A stretch of 16,465 nt of DNA from Comamonadaceae bacterium CG_4_10_14_3_um_filter_60_75 (lineage in GTDB: Bacteria; Pseudomonadota; Gammaproteobacteria; Burkholderiales; Burkholderiaceae_C). The notes under the pieces were generated by a model. It was not told the origin of the DNA and ran no database searches. It was given only the letters and a program-made list of their open reading frames with translations. Each line of letters begins with the position of its first letter. Position 1 is the stretch's first letter. The position numbers and the translations under genes are program-made. Positions 6,731 to 13,072 of this stretch are shown piece after piece. The stretch lies in the NCBI GenBank assembly GCA_002784245.1, contig PFKL01000173.1, forward strand, positions 1-16,465, read 5' to 3'.

Positions 6731-8122
6731 CTAGCGCATCAGCGCTTCAATCTCGGCCGCCGTCACTGGCACGTCGCGCGTGAGCAGCTCGCAGCCGGTG
6801 TCGGTGACGATGGCGTCGTCTTCGATGCGAATGCCAATGTTGTGGAACTGCTCGGGCACGCCCTCAGCCGCGCGCACATAAATGCCGGGCTCAATGGTCA
6901 GCGCCATGCCGGGTCGCAAAATGCGCGCCGGGCGGTCCTGGATGGTTTCGCCCGTGAGCGCGTCTTGGCGTGTGCTGACCTGGCCAATTTCTGACGGTTC
7001 AGTGTAGGCCCCGCAGTCGTGCACGTCCATGCCAATCCAGTGGCCGGTGCGGTGCATGTAAAACGGAAAGTAGGCGCGCTTGTCAATCACATCCTGTAGC
7101 GAACCGACCTTGTTTTTGTCGAGCAGACCGACATCAAGCATGCCCTGGGACAGCACCTTGACCGCCGCATCGTGCGGGTCGGTAAAACGCGCACCGGCGT
7201 GGGTCGCTGCGACGGCGGCTTCTTGGGAGGCCAGCACGACCTCGTAAAGCGTGCGCTGTGGCCCGCTGAACGAGCCGTTGGCCGGAAAGGTGCGGGTGAT
7301 GTCGCTGGCATAACCGTCGAGCTCGCAGGCCGCATCAATCAGCACCAGCTCACCGTCGCGCACCAAGCCGGCGTCGGCGCGGTAGTGCAGCACGCAGGCG
7401 TTGGCGCCGGCAGCGACGATCGAGCCGTAGGCCGGGTACTGCGAGCCATGGCGGCGAAACTCATGCAGCAGCTCGGCATCGAGGTGGTATTCACGCACCT
7501 CTTGGCCAGCACGCAGCATCTGGCCGCTGCGCTGCATGGCGCGGATGTGCGCACCGGCGCTGATTTGCCCGGCGCGGCGCATCACGGCTTGCTCGTGTGC
7601 GTCTTTCACCAGCCGCATTTCGTCGAGCACGCCGCACAGGTCGCGTTGCTGCTGCGGGCACAGCGTGCCGTAGCGCACCCGCGCACGCAAGGCGCCCAGC
7701 CAGCCGTCGATGCGTGCCTCCAAGCCCTTGTGCGTGGCAAAAGGGTACCAGACGGCGTCACGCCCGTCGAGCATGGCGGGCAGCTTGGCATCGAGCTCGG
7801 CCACAGAAAAAGCCGCGTTCACACCCAGCTGTCGCAGTGCCGCCTCGGGGCCCAGGCGCAGGCCGTCCCAGATTTCACGCTCCAGGTCTTTGGGCTGGCA
7901 AAACAGCGTTGTCTGCCCGTCGCCGGTAATGACCAGCCAGGCGTTCGGCTCGGTGAAGCCGCAGAGGTAATAAAAATAGCTATCGTGGCGAAACAGAAAG
8001 TCGCTGTCACGGTTGCGCGCCTGCTCAGGCGCGGTGGGCAAAATGGCGATCCCTTGCGGGCCCAGGTGGCGTGCTAGCGCCGCACGACGCGGGGCATAAA
8101 TGGTGGTATTGGCAGTATTCAT
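6731..8122 (-). CDS. pepP: Xaa-Pro aminopeptidase (peptidase family M24B)
   Basis: A 463-residue cytoplasmic dinuclear-metal aminopeptidase that removes an N-terminal residue preceding proline. The N-terminal aminopeptidase-P domain (about 1-165) includes FRHDSYFYYLCG (44-55). The C-terminal pita-bread domain carries the expected metal ligands: Asp263 and Asp274 (IDAACELDGYASDITRTF), His361 (TGHWIGMDVHD), Glu411 (TIEPGIY) and Glu434 (GIRIEDD). All five are intact and the length matches E. coli PepP, so the enzyme should be active. The ATG at 8122 is preferred over an in-frame ATG at 8161, because the sequence from MNTANTTIYAPRR looks like the usual family N terminus. It lies 70 nt downstream of the murU-like gene and 31 nt upstream of the PuuA-like gene, all on the minus strand. 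Confidence 0.95.
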   Translation of the reverse strand: MNTANTTIYAPRRAALARHLGPQGIAILPTAPEQARNRDSDFLFRHDSYFYYLCGFTEPNAWLVITGDGQTTLFCQPKDLEREIWDGLRLGPEAALRQLGVNAAFSVAELDAKLPAMLDGRDAVWYPFATHKGLEARIDGWLGALRARVRYGTLCPQQQRDLCGVLDEMRLVKDAHEQAVMRRAGQISAGAHIRAMQRSGQMLRAGQEVREYHLDAELLHEFRRHGSQYPAYGSIVAAGANACVLHYRADAGLVRDGELVLIDAACELDGYASDITRTFPANGSFSGPQRTLYEVVLASQEAAVAATHAGARFTDPHDAAVKVLSQGMLDVGLLDKNKVGSLQDVIDKRAYFPFYMHRTGHWIGMDVHDCGAYTEPSEIGQVSTRQDALTGETIQDRPARILRPGMALTIEPGIYVRAAEGVPEQFHNIGIRIEDDAIVTDTGCELLTRDVPVTAAEIEALMR

Positions 8123-8192
8123 CGGCAAATTAATGAAAGAAAAGCGCGGCGCCAAGGGCACCAGCGCAAGGGGCCAAGCGTAGCAAGTTTTT

Positions 8193-9017
8193 TCAGGGCG
8201 CGTTCAGTTCGGCCAGGCGCTGCGGCGTACCCACGTCGGTCCAGGGCCCGTGGTACAGCTCGGCAGAGACCAACCCCTGATCCATCGCGGCACGCAGCAG
8301 CGGGGCCAGCTTGACGACACGGCCCTGTGGGTTGCCTGGGGCCACATCGCACCAGGGTGGTAGAAACAATGCGCGGCGGTACAGCCCAATGGTGGAATAG
8401 GTGTAGTGAGGGCGGAGGTCCTCGGGCGGCAAATTCAATGCCAGGCCTGATCTTGTGTCGAGCCCAAAGTCACCACGCGGGTTGTGCGCCGGGTTGGGCA
8501 CCAGCCAGAGGTGCGCGAGCTTGCCGCTGGCTGCAAAGCGCGAAACCGCTGCGGGCGTGAAGGCAAAGCCGGGCGTATAGACGTCTCCTGCCAGCACCCA
8601 AAACATGTCGCCCCCAAGTGCGTCTGGCTGCGGGCACAACTGCGGCAGGGCGCGGCAAATACCGCCAGCGGTTTCCAGCGCCGCGCCAAAGTCTCGCCCT
8701 TCGCGCGAGTAAAGCAGCTCCAAACGTTCCTTTTTTGATAGCTGCTCACGCTTTTCAAATAAGGGCTTGATGCCAAAAAGATCATTAAATGTTTGAATGA
8801 TTTTTTCTTCCAGCCAGGCGGTGTTGATGACCACGCGGGCCACGCCGCCGCGCAGCAGCGCCTCCATGTGCCACTGCATCAGCGCCTTGCCGCGCACCGG
8901 CAACAGCGGTTTCGGGCAAGTGTCGGTCAACGGGCGCATGCGCTCGCCCCGGCCAGCGGCTAGCAACATGGCTGCCACGGGGGCGCTATCTGCCGCAGGA
9001 ATCAAATTTTGAGGCAT
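8193..9017 (-). CDS. murU: Sugar-1-phosphate nucleotidyltransferase, MurU-like (N-acetylmuramate-1-phosphate uridylyltransferase)
   Basis: A 274-residue NTP_transferase-family enzyme. MurU converts N-acetylmuramate 1-phosphate and UTP to UDP-MurNAc in cell-wall recycling, downstream of the kinase AmgK. The nucleotide-binding signature LAAGRGERMRPLTDTCPKPL is at residues 19-38. The metal-binding Asp145 lies in LAGDVYT, followed by NPRGDFGL (179-186) and WTDVGTPQRL (259-268). Residues about 79-97 form an insertion relative to Pseudomonas MurU as I remember it. The insertion is encoded by an AT-rich segment that resembles a dispersed repeat (see the repeat at 8731-8780). Most annotations would call it a generic nucleotidyltransferase; the MurU assignment rests on overall similarity. 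amgK is not adjacent, since the genes to its right are on the other strand and unrelated. The first ATG (9017) is used; no clear ribosome-binding site is visible. Confidence 0.85.
   Translation of the reverse strand: MPQNLIPAADSAPVAAMLLAAGRGERMRPLTDTCPKPLLPVRGKALMQWHMEALLRGGVARVVINTAWLEEKIIQTFNDLFGIKPLFEKREQLSKKERLELLYSREGRDFGAALETAGGICRALPQLCPQPDALGGDMFWVLAGDVYTPGFAFTPAAVSRFAASGKLAHLWLVPNPAHNPRGDFGLDTRSGLALNLPPEDLRPHYTYSTIGLYRRALFLPPWCDVAPGNPQGRVVKLAPLLRAAMDQGLVSAELYHGPWTDVGTPQRLAELNAP
8731..8780. repeat. AT-rich element inside murU resembling a Comamonadaceae dispersed repeat
   Basis: This 50-bp stretch has 19 G/C (38%) inside a gene that is otherwise GC-rich. On the plus strand it contains TTTTTTGATAGCTGCTCACG, followed further on by AAGGGCTTGATGCCAAAAAG. 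From memory, it matches a small interspersed sequence common in Comamonadaceae intergenic regions (the TTTTGATAGCTGCTTGCGCTT...TAAGGGCT...GGCCAAAA type). Here it is translated in frame as part of residues about 80-96 of the MurU-like protein. I see no second copy in the window, so the repeat identity rests on recall and the composition shift. Confidence 0.5.
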
Positions 9018-9041
9018 CTGATGAGTTCAAGACGAGCGACG

Positions 9042-9074
9042 AGCATAGCCTAAACACCACAAAAACGTCGTCAA
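9042..9074 (-). promoter_or_regulatory. Possible sigma-70 promoter for the murU-pepP operon
   Basis: On the minus strand, TTGACG (plus-strand CGTCAA at 9069-9074) is a good -35 match. A -10-like TAGGCT (plus-strand AGCCTA at 9047-9052) follows at 16-nt spacing. An alternative TATGCT at 9042-9047 has too long a spacing (21 nt). The location, 30-57 nt upstream of the murU start, is right for the operon promoter, but the -10 is poor. Confidence 0.3.
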
Positions 9075-9099
9075 TCCGAAACAAAAAGAACGCCAATTG

Positions 9100-9109
9100 C
9101 AAGCGCTTG
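9100..9109. promoter_or_regulatory. LacI-family-type palindromic operator candidate
   Basis: CAAGCGCTTG is a perfect 10-bp palindrome with the AANCGNTT core typical of LacI/GalR-family operators. It is centred in the divergent intergenic region, about 140 nt upstream of the start of the exported-protein gene at 9246 and about 90 nt from the murU start. No LacI-family gene is in the window, so the regulator, if any, is elsewhere. Chance occurrence is possible. Confidence 0.3.
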
Positions 9110-9201
9110 TAAGCAGTGTCACGCCATGACGCCGGCCGTTACGTTTGCCTTGAAACTGCCACAAACGCCGGATATCGTAGAGCCACATCGATGCACAAGG
9201 C

Positions 9202-9226
9202 CCCGTTGCAACGGGTCCATTTTTTT
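9202..9226 (+). terminator. Terminator-like hairpin in the leader of the gene at 9246
   Basis: CCCGTTGCAACGGG at 9202-9215 is a perfect palindrome (5-bp stem with a TGCA loop). Four nt later a run of seven T residues begins (9220-9226). It lies only 20 nt before the start codon, between any upstream promoter and the gene. It would act as a leader attenuator, or it would end a short upstream transcript. The stem is short, so efficiency is doubtful. Confidence 0.4.
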
Positions 9227-9245
9227 ACCTTCAAGGAGTTATGTC

Positions 9246-9605
9246 ATGAACAAATCTGTATCCACCCTGCTGTTGACACTCGTTTCTGTCGCAACCGCTG
9301 GCGCCGCCATGGCCCAAGGCAGCGCCGCTGCACCGGTCGCCAAGACCATCCAGGTCGCCGCAATCAACCCCGAAAAGCCGGTCATGTCGCATGAGGTCGC
9401 GTCGCTGATGCAAGCCATGCAAAAGGCCCAAGCGCAATACCGTCGCAGCGGCCAGCCGCAAGACCTGGCCCGTGTCGAGGCGGTGCGCCGCGAACTCGCT
9501 AGCCGAGGCTTTGGCCGCGTCACCCAGGCTGCCCCGGTCATGCTGGCCGAGACCGTCGCCCCCATAGAAGGTGACCGATCGGTGCGCGTCAGCTTGGCCC
9601 AATAA
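9246..9605 (+). CDS. Small exported protein, function unknown
   Basis: A 119-residue protein with a standard Sec signal peptide: MNKS, hydrophobic 5-20, AMA at 21-23, predicted cleavage before Gln24. The mature part has one clear amphipathic helical region rich in Ala, Gln and Arg (about 48-90), with no cysteines and no recognised domain. It resembles many short periplasmic helical proteins of Burkholderiales, but I cannot name a family. The start is fixed by AAGGAG at 9233-9238 with 7-nt spacing and by the signal peptide. A longer reading frame from 9126 would cross the leader hairpin and is rejected. The gene ends just before a strong terminator (9638-9677), so it is probably monocistronic. 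Confidence 0.82.
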   Translation: MNKSVSTLLLTLVSVATAGAAMAQGSAAAPVAKTIQVAAINPEKPVMSHEVASLMQAMQKAQAQYRRSGQPQDLARVEAVRRELASRGFGRVTQAAPVMLAETVAPIEGDRSVRVSLAQ

Positions 9606-9637
9606 GTAGCCTGACGCGTTAACACTGTTTAACCCCG

Positions 9638-9677
9638 ACACCCACCCGGCAGGTTTGCCGCGGTGGGTGTTTTCGTT
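9638..9677 (+). terminator. Intrinsic terminator after the exported-protein gene
   Basis: ACACCCACC (9638-9646) pairs with GGTGGGTGT (9662-9670). The stem continues with CGGC (9647-9650) against GCCG (9657-9660), past one bulged C, with a 6-nt loop. TTTTCGTTT follows. The stem is long, GC-rich and followed by a T-rich tail, so this is a convincing rho-independent terminator separating the gene at 9246 from the SPFH gene. Confidence 0.85.
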
Positions 9678-9726
9678 TGGGGTCGTGTGTATCATCAGCA
9701 CGCCCTCACACTTTCAGGAGCAGCAC

Positions 9727-10767
9727 ATGGCACTGATGGATTTCATCAAGAAACAGTTCATTGACGTTGTTCAATGGACCGAAGATGCCGACGGTACCCT
9801 GGCCTGGCGCTTCCCGATGGCTGGTCTGGAAATCCAGAATGGCGCACAACTGGTGGTGCGCGAATCCCAAATGGCGCTGTTTGTCAACGAGGGCAAAGCC
9901 GCCGACGTGTTTGGCCCCGGCAGCCACACGCTGACCACACAGACATTGCCAGTGCTGACCTACCTGAAGCACTGGGACAAGCTGTTTGAGTCGCCCTTTA
10001 AAAGCGACGTGTATTTTTTCAGTACCCGTCAGCAGCTTGACCAGAAGTGGGGCACGCCACAACCCATCACCATCCGCGACAAGGACTTTGGCGCAGTGCG
10101 TCTGCGCGCCTTTGGCAACTACAGCTTTCGGGTGAGCGACCCGAAGCTGTTTCACACCGAAATCTCCGGCACGCGCGAACGCTATGAAACCTTAGATATT
10201 GACGGGCAGCTGCGCAGCTTGGTACTGCAACACATCAGCAACGCCGTGGCCTCAAGCGACATTGCGTTTCTGGATTTGGCCGGCAACCAGCTGATGTTTG
10301 CCCAAGCCCTGACCCAACAGCTGGCACCGGAATTCGCAAAGATCGGTCTGGCGTTGGAAAAACTCACGGTGCAAAACGTCTCGTTGCCCGAAGACTTGCA
10401 AAAAGTGCTTGATCAAAAAATCGGCATGGGCATGGTGGGTGACGACATGGCCAGGTTCATGCAGTACCAGACCGCGCAAGCGATTCCCAAGTTTGCCGAA
10501 GGCGGCACCGGCGGCGGTGGCAGCGGCATGGCCGGTGACGCCATGGGCCTGGGTGCCGGGGTGGCACTGGGCCAGGTACTGGCGCAGAACCTCACCGCTG
10601 GTCTGCAAGCGCCGGCCAATGTGGCGGCCGTGGCGCAAGCCGCAGGCGTCAAACCAGAGGAGGTGATCGCCACGCTGGAAAAGCTCGGCGAACTCACCGC
10701 CAAAGGTGTCCTGACGCAGCAGGAGTTTGACGCCAAGAAAGCAGAGCTGCTGAAAAAACTGGTTTAG
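9727..10767 (+). CDS. SPFH-domain protein with C-terminal SHOCT domain (YdjI-like)
   Basis: A 346-residue protein of the SPFH superfamily, the branch often annotated as virion-core-like or YdjI (Bacillus). The SPFH-like region covers about residues 25-255. A glycine-rich, flexible segment follows (about 259-283, GGTGGGGSG). The C-terminal SHOCT motif is at about 316-345 (KLGELTAKGVLTQQEFDAKKAELL), a short helical oligomerisation module. There is no obvious N-terminal membrane helix, which fits this branch. Bacterial SPFH proteins scaffold membrane microdomains or envelope-stress responses; the specific role here is unknown. The start at 9727 is supported by AGGAG at 9716-9720 (6-nt spacing). 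A longer frame from 9655 begins inside the upstream terminator and is rejected. No typical YdjH or zinc-ribbon partner gene is adjacent. Confidence 0.9.
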   Translation: MALMDFIKKQFIDVVQWTEDADGTLAWRFPMAGLEIQNGAQLVVRESQMALFVNEGKAADVFGPGSHTLTTQTLPVLTYLKHWDKLFESPFKSDVYFFSTRQQLDQKWGTPQPITIRDKDFGAVRLRAFGNYSFRVSDPKLFHTEISGTRERYETLDIDGQLRSLVLQHISNAVASSDIAFLDLAGNQLMFAQALTQQLAPEFAKIGLALEKLTVQNVSLPEDLQKVLDQKIGMGMVGDDMARFMQYQTAQAIPKFAEGGTGGGGSGMAGDAMGLGAGVALGQVLAQNLTAGLQAPANVAAVAQAAGVKPEEVIATLEKLGELTAKGVLTQQEFDAKKAELLKKLV

Positions 10768-10789
10768 CAACTCCAGCGGCGAGGATCAC

Positions 10790-10821
10790 AACGCGTTCTC
10801 AGCCAACAAACGCGTCGTTTT
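10790..10821 (+). terminator. Probable terminator after the SPFH gene
   Basis: AACGCGTT (10790-10797) pairs over 7 bp with AACGCGT (10809-10815). CGTTTT follows. It lies 20 nt after the SPFH stop codon and between two convergent genes. A second small hairpin, CAAGCC/GGCTTG, is at 10825-10839. The T-tract is short, so strength is uncertain. I see no T-run for the minus-strand CIA30 gene. Confidence 0.5.
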
Positions 10822-10877
10822 CCTCAAGCCGATGGCTTGGACACCATAGTACAGGCCAAAGCGTTGGATTCTCGGGT

Positions 10878-11411
10878 TCAACGTGCACCTGCTCGCTCCT
10901 GCAAACAGGCAACCGACGCAATGGCCAACGCAAAAGGGCCCGCTTGACGGTCGGCCACCATCCAGCCAGCCTGGCAAACACGCGCCGTCTGCAAGGGCAC
11001 CGCCTCTGGCACCGGGCGGCCGCGCCAAGTGGGCTGAAAGTCGGCAATAGGCAGTGTCAGCGTTGTCCATACCCCAGCGGGCGGCAAAAAGACCGCCTGG
11101 TAATTGACACCGTCAAACGCATCGTCGGTACGCAAATTGAACTTGTAGCATTTGCCATCACCACGCACGCTCAGCTGGTAGCCGCTGATGTGCTCGCCAG
11201 CCAGGGCGGAACAAGCGGCACGCACCGACGCAAAGCCGCCGTTGTCTTCCAGAGAAACCACACCTTCAAACACGGCAAAGCCCGCTGCGTCAAAACGCAT
11301 GCGGCTGGCCGACTTGCCCCCCATGACCTGGTCATCGATGGCACGCCACTGCGCAACGGTGTCTGGGATATCAAAAATGAGTGCTGTAGCCACGTCAACA
11401 TTGTCAATCAT
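10878..11411 (-). CDS. CIA30-family protein (NDUFAF1-like)
   Basis: A 177-residue protein of the CIA30 family, named for the mitochondrial complex I intermediate-associated protein 30 (NDUFAF1). It is a galactose-binding-like beta-sandwich; the role of bacterial members is not established. Family features are the early WRAIDDQVMGGKSASR segment, FEGVVSLEDNGGFASVR, YQLSVRGDGKCYKF, and the W-T-T-L-x-L-P-x-x-D-F-x-P-T-W-R-G-R strand. There is no signal peptide, so it is cytoplasmic. The ATG at 11411 is used; an in-frame GTG two codons upstream (11417) is possible. It begins 36 nt after the pirin gene on the same strand. Together with azoR and pirin it makes a redox-flavoured minus-strand operon. 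The family call is good; the function is inferred only from neighbours. Confidence 0.87.
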   Translation of the reverse strand: MIDNVDVATALIFDIPDTVAQWRAIDDQVMGGKSASRMRFDAAGFAVFEGVVSLEDNGGFASVRAACSALAGEHISGYQLSVRGDGKCYKFNLRTDDAFDGVNYQAVFLPPAGVWTTLTLPIADFQPTWRGRPVPEAVPLQTARVCQAGWMVADRQAGPFALAIASVACLQERAGAR

Positions 11412-11447
11412 GTCCACTGAATCCGACCCGCAGCTCAGCGCACAGCT

Positions 11448-12329
11448 TCAGGCCGCAGATTCACCCAGTCGTCCGTCCCGGTGGTCGCGTAGCGCCTGGT
11501 AAATTTCTTCCTGGGTGTTCATCACAAACGGGCCGTACTGCACGATCGGCTCTTTTAAGGGCCGCCCGGCAATGAGCAACACCTTGGCATCGGCGCTGGC
11601 TTGCATCACCACGCCGTCGGACTGCGCCTCATTGGCCAGAATCGCCATGCGCTGCATCGGCACGGGCTTGCCGGCAATGCTTACTTCGCCCCGGTAGACG
11701 TAGACAAACGCGCTGTGGCCTGCGGGCAAAGCCTGCTCAAAACGCGCGCCCTGGGGCAAATGCACATCCAGGTACAGCGGCTCGGTGGTCTCGCGTGTGA
11801 CGGCACCTGCCAGGCCGTGGCTCTGCCCGGCAATCACGGTCACGGCGACACCCTCGGGGGTGACCAAGCGCGGTAATTCACCGGCCTTGAAGTCGCGGTA
11901 CCAAGGGGCGCACATTTTTTGACCACCGGGCAAATTCAGCCAGAGCTGAAAGCCCTCCATCACGCCTTCTTCCTGCTGCGGAATCTCGGAGTGGATCACG
12001 CCCTTGCCCGCCGTCATCCACTGCACACCACCGTTTTCCAGCAGGCCTTCGTGGCCCGCGCTGTCGCGGTGGCGCATGCGCCCGGCAATCATGTAGGTGA
12101 TGGTCTCAAAGCCGCGGTGCGGGTGGTCCGGAAAACCGGCAATGTAGTCGTCGGGCTGGTCGCTGCCAAAGGCATCCAGCATCAAAAACGGGTCCAACCG
12201 ATGTTGCAGCGACTGCGACAGCACGCGCGTCAGCTTGACTCCGGCGCCGTCGGAGGTGGCTTGGCCAGCAACGAGTTGCTCGACGCCGCGGGCGCGGGCA
12301 ACGGTGGCGGTCAGTGTGGCAGTGGTCAT
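11448..12329 (-). CDS. Pirin family protein (bicupin, YhhW-like)
   Basis: A 293-residue bicupin. Bacterial pirins include quercetin 2,3-dioxygenases (E. coli YhhW) and regulators of metabolic enzymes. The N-terminal cupin has the metal ligands His69 and His71 (DHPHRGFET), His113 and Glu115 (GVIHSE), plus GGVQWMTAGKG at 100-110, so it is probably metal-loaded. The C-terminal cupin lacks an obvious ligand set and ends with the typical IVQYGPFVMNTQEEIYQA segment. AAAGGA on the minus strand (plus 12337-12342) sits 7 nt before the ATG at 12329 and fixes the start; a longer frame from 12422 overlaps azoR and is rejected. It lies 46 nt downstream of azoR. The azoR-pirin-LysR association suggests control by quinones or aromatic electrophiles. 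Confidence 0.93.
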   Translation of the reverse strand: MTTATLTATVARARGVEQLVAGQATSDGAGVKLTRVLSQSLQHRLDPFLMLDAFGSDQPDDYIAGFPDHPHRGFETITYMIAGRMRHRDSAGHEGLLENGGVQWMTAGKGVIHSEIPQQEEGVMEGFQLWLNLPGGQKMCAPWYRDFKAGELPRLVTPEGVAVTVIAGQSHGLAGAVTRETTEPLYLDVHLPQGARFEQALPAGHSAFVYVYRGEVSIAGKPVPMQRMAILANEAQSDGVVMQASADAKVLLIAGRPLKEPIVQYGPFVMNTQEEIYQALRDHRDGRLGESAA

Positions 12330-12375
12330 GGCAGATTCCTTTGGAAGGGCCGCGCTGGCGAACGGGTTCAGCAGC

Positions 12376-12975
12376 TCAGGCCAGCGCGGCGTTGAGGTCG
12401 GCCTCGGCCTGGGCAAAACCATGGGTCAGCGCATCAGCACCCATGGACAGGCCTTCGGCGTAGATAAAGTGCACGTCGGTCAATCCCAAAAAGCCCAGGA
12501 TCATTTTCAGGTAAGGCACTTGCGAATCGTTGGGCGTATCGCGGTATTTGCCGCCGCGGGCCAGGGCAACATATACCTTTTTGCCTTTGAGCAGGCCTTC
12601 GGGGCCGGTTTCGGTGTAGCGGAAAGTCACGCCAGCGCGGGCAATGGCGTCGAGCCAGCTCTTGAGCTGCACCGAGATGCCGAAGTTGTACATCGGAACG
12701 CCCAGCACGATCGTGTCATGGGCCTGAATCTCGGCAATCAGTGCATCGTCCAGCGCCACGCGTGCGGCTTGTTCAAGCGTGCGCTGGTCGGCAGGGGAAA
12801 ACAGCGCGCCCAGACCCGCTTCGTCGAGCACCGGGTGCGGCGTGGCAGCCAGGTCGCGCAGGGTGAGCGTGGCCCCTGGGTTGACGGCTTGCAGCCGAGC
12901 GACGATGGTGTTGGCCAATTGGGTCGAGTTGGCACCGTTGCGGCGGGCGCTGGCATTGATTTGCAGAATGTTCAT
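12376..12975 (-). CDS. azoR: FMN-dependent NADH:quinone/azo oxidoreductase (AzoR)
   Basis: A 199-residue flavodoxin-fold enzyme that reduces quinones and azo compounds by two electrons using NADH; it probably protects against thiol-reactive quinones. The N-terminal FMN phosphate-binding loop is INASARRNGANS (6-17). VPMYNFGIS (93-101) contacts the isoalloxazine ring, KSWLDAIARAG (105-115) follows, and ALARGGKY (137-144) completes the FMN site. The length equals the family norm. AAGGA on the minus strand (plus 12982-12986) lies 6 nt before the ATG. It is the first gene of a minus-strand operon with pirin and CIA30. It is divergent from a LysR regulator across 95 nt that contain a strong inverted repeat. 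Confidence 0.95.
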   Translation of the reverse strand: MNILQINASARRNGANSTQLANTIVARLQAVNPGATLTLRDLAATPHPVLDEAGLGALFSPADQRTLEQAARVALDDALIAEIQAHDTIVLGVPMYNFGISVQLKSWLDAIARAGVTFRYTETGPEGLLKGKKVYVALARGGKYRDTPNDSQVPYLKMILGFLGLTDVHFIYAEGLSMGADALTHGFAQAEADLNAALA

Positions 12976-13017
12976 GGGGTGTCCTTGAGGGGTTGAAGTG
13001 GCGATGACTGAAGTTTA

Positions 13018-13072
13018 TGAGACAACAATCACACTGAGAAGACGTCAAAATGGATATGATTGTTGTCACAAT
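13018..13072. promoter_or_regulatory. Inverted-repeat operator region between azoR and the LysR gene
   Basis: GACAACAATCA (13021-13031) and TGATTGTTGTC (13057-13067) are perfect 11-bp inverted repeats, 25 nt apart. They extend outward to 14 positions with one mismatch. The right arm overlaps a local dyad, ATTGT-N4-ACAAT (13059-13072). A TATGAT hexamer (13055-13060) could be the -10 of a promoter for the LysR gene if the ORF begins at 13071. On the minus strand, TTGACG (plus CGTCAA at 13043-13048) is -35-like. A LysR-type regulator usually binds such dyads between itself and its divergent target. Confidence 0.7.

Noticed and set aside
6058..6783. 241-codon open frame on the plus strand over the PuuA-like gene
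   Set aside because: Antisense to a well-supported enzyme; Arg/His-rich shadow translation without a start signal.
7172..8077. 301-codon open frame on the plus strand inside pepP
   Set aside because: Antisense to PepP with all its catalytic motifs; the translation has no recognisable domain and its composition is typical of a shadow frame.
9126..9245. Upstream extension of the small exported protein
   Set aside because: The true start at 9246 has AAGGAG at proper spacing and opens a textbook signal peptide; the extension crosses the leader hairpin.
12330..12422. N-terminal extension of pirin overlapping azoR
   Set aside because: The extension is low-complexity and overlaps azoR coding sequence; the start at 12329 has AAAGGA at 7-nt spacing.
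13050..13070. Longer LysR start at 13050
   Set aside because: It would place the right arm of the operator-like inverted repeat and the TATGAT hexamer inside the coding sequence; not excluded, but less likely than 13071.
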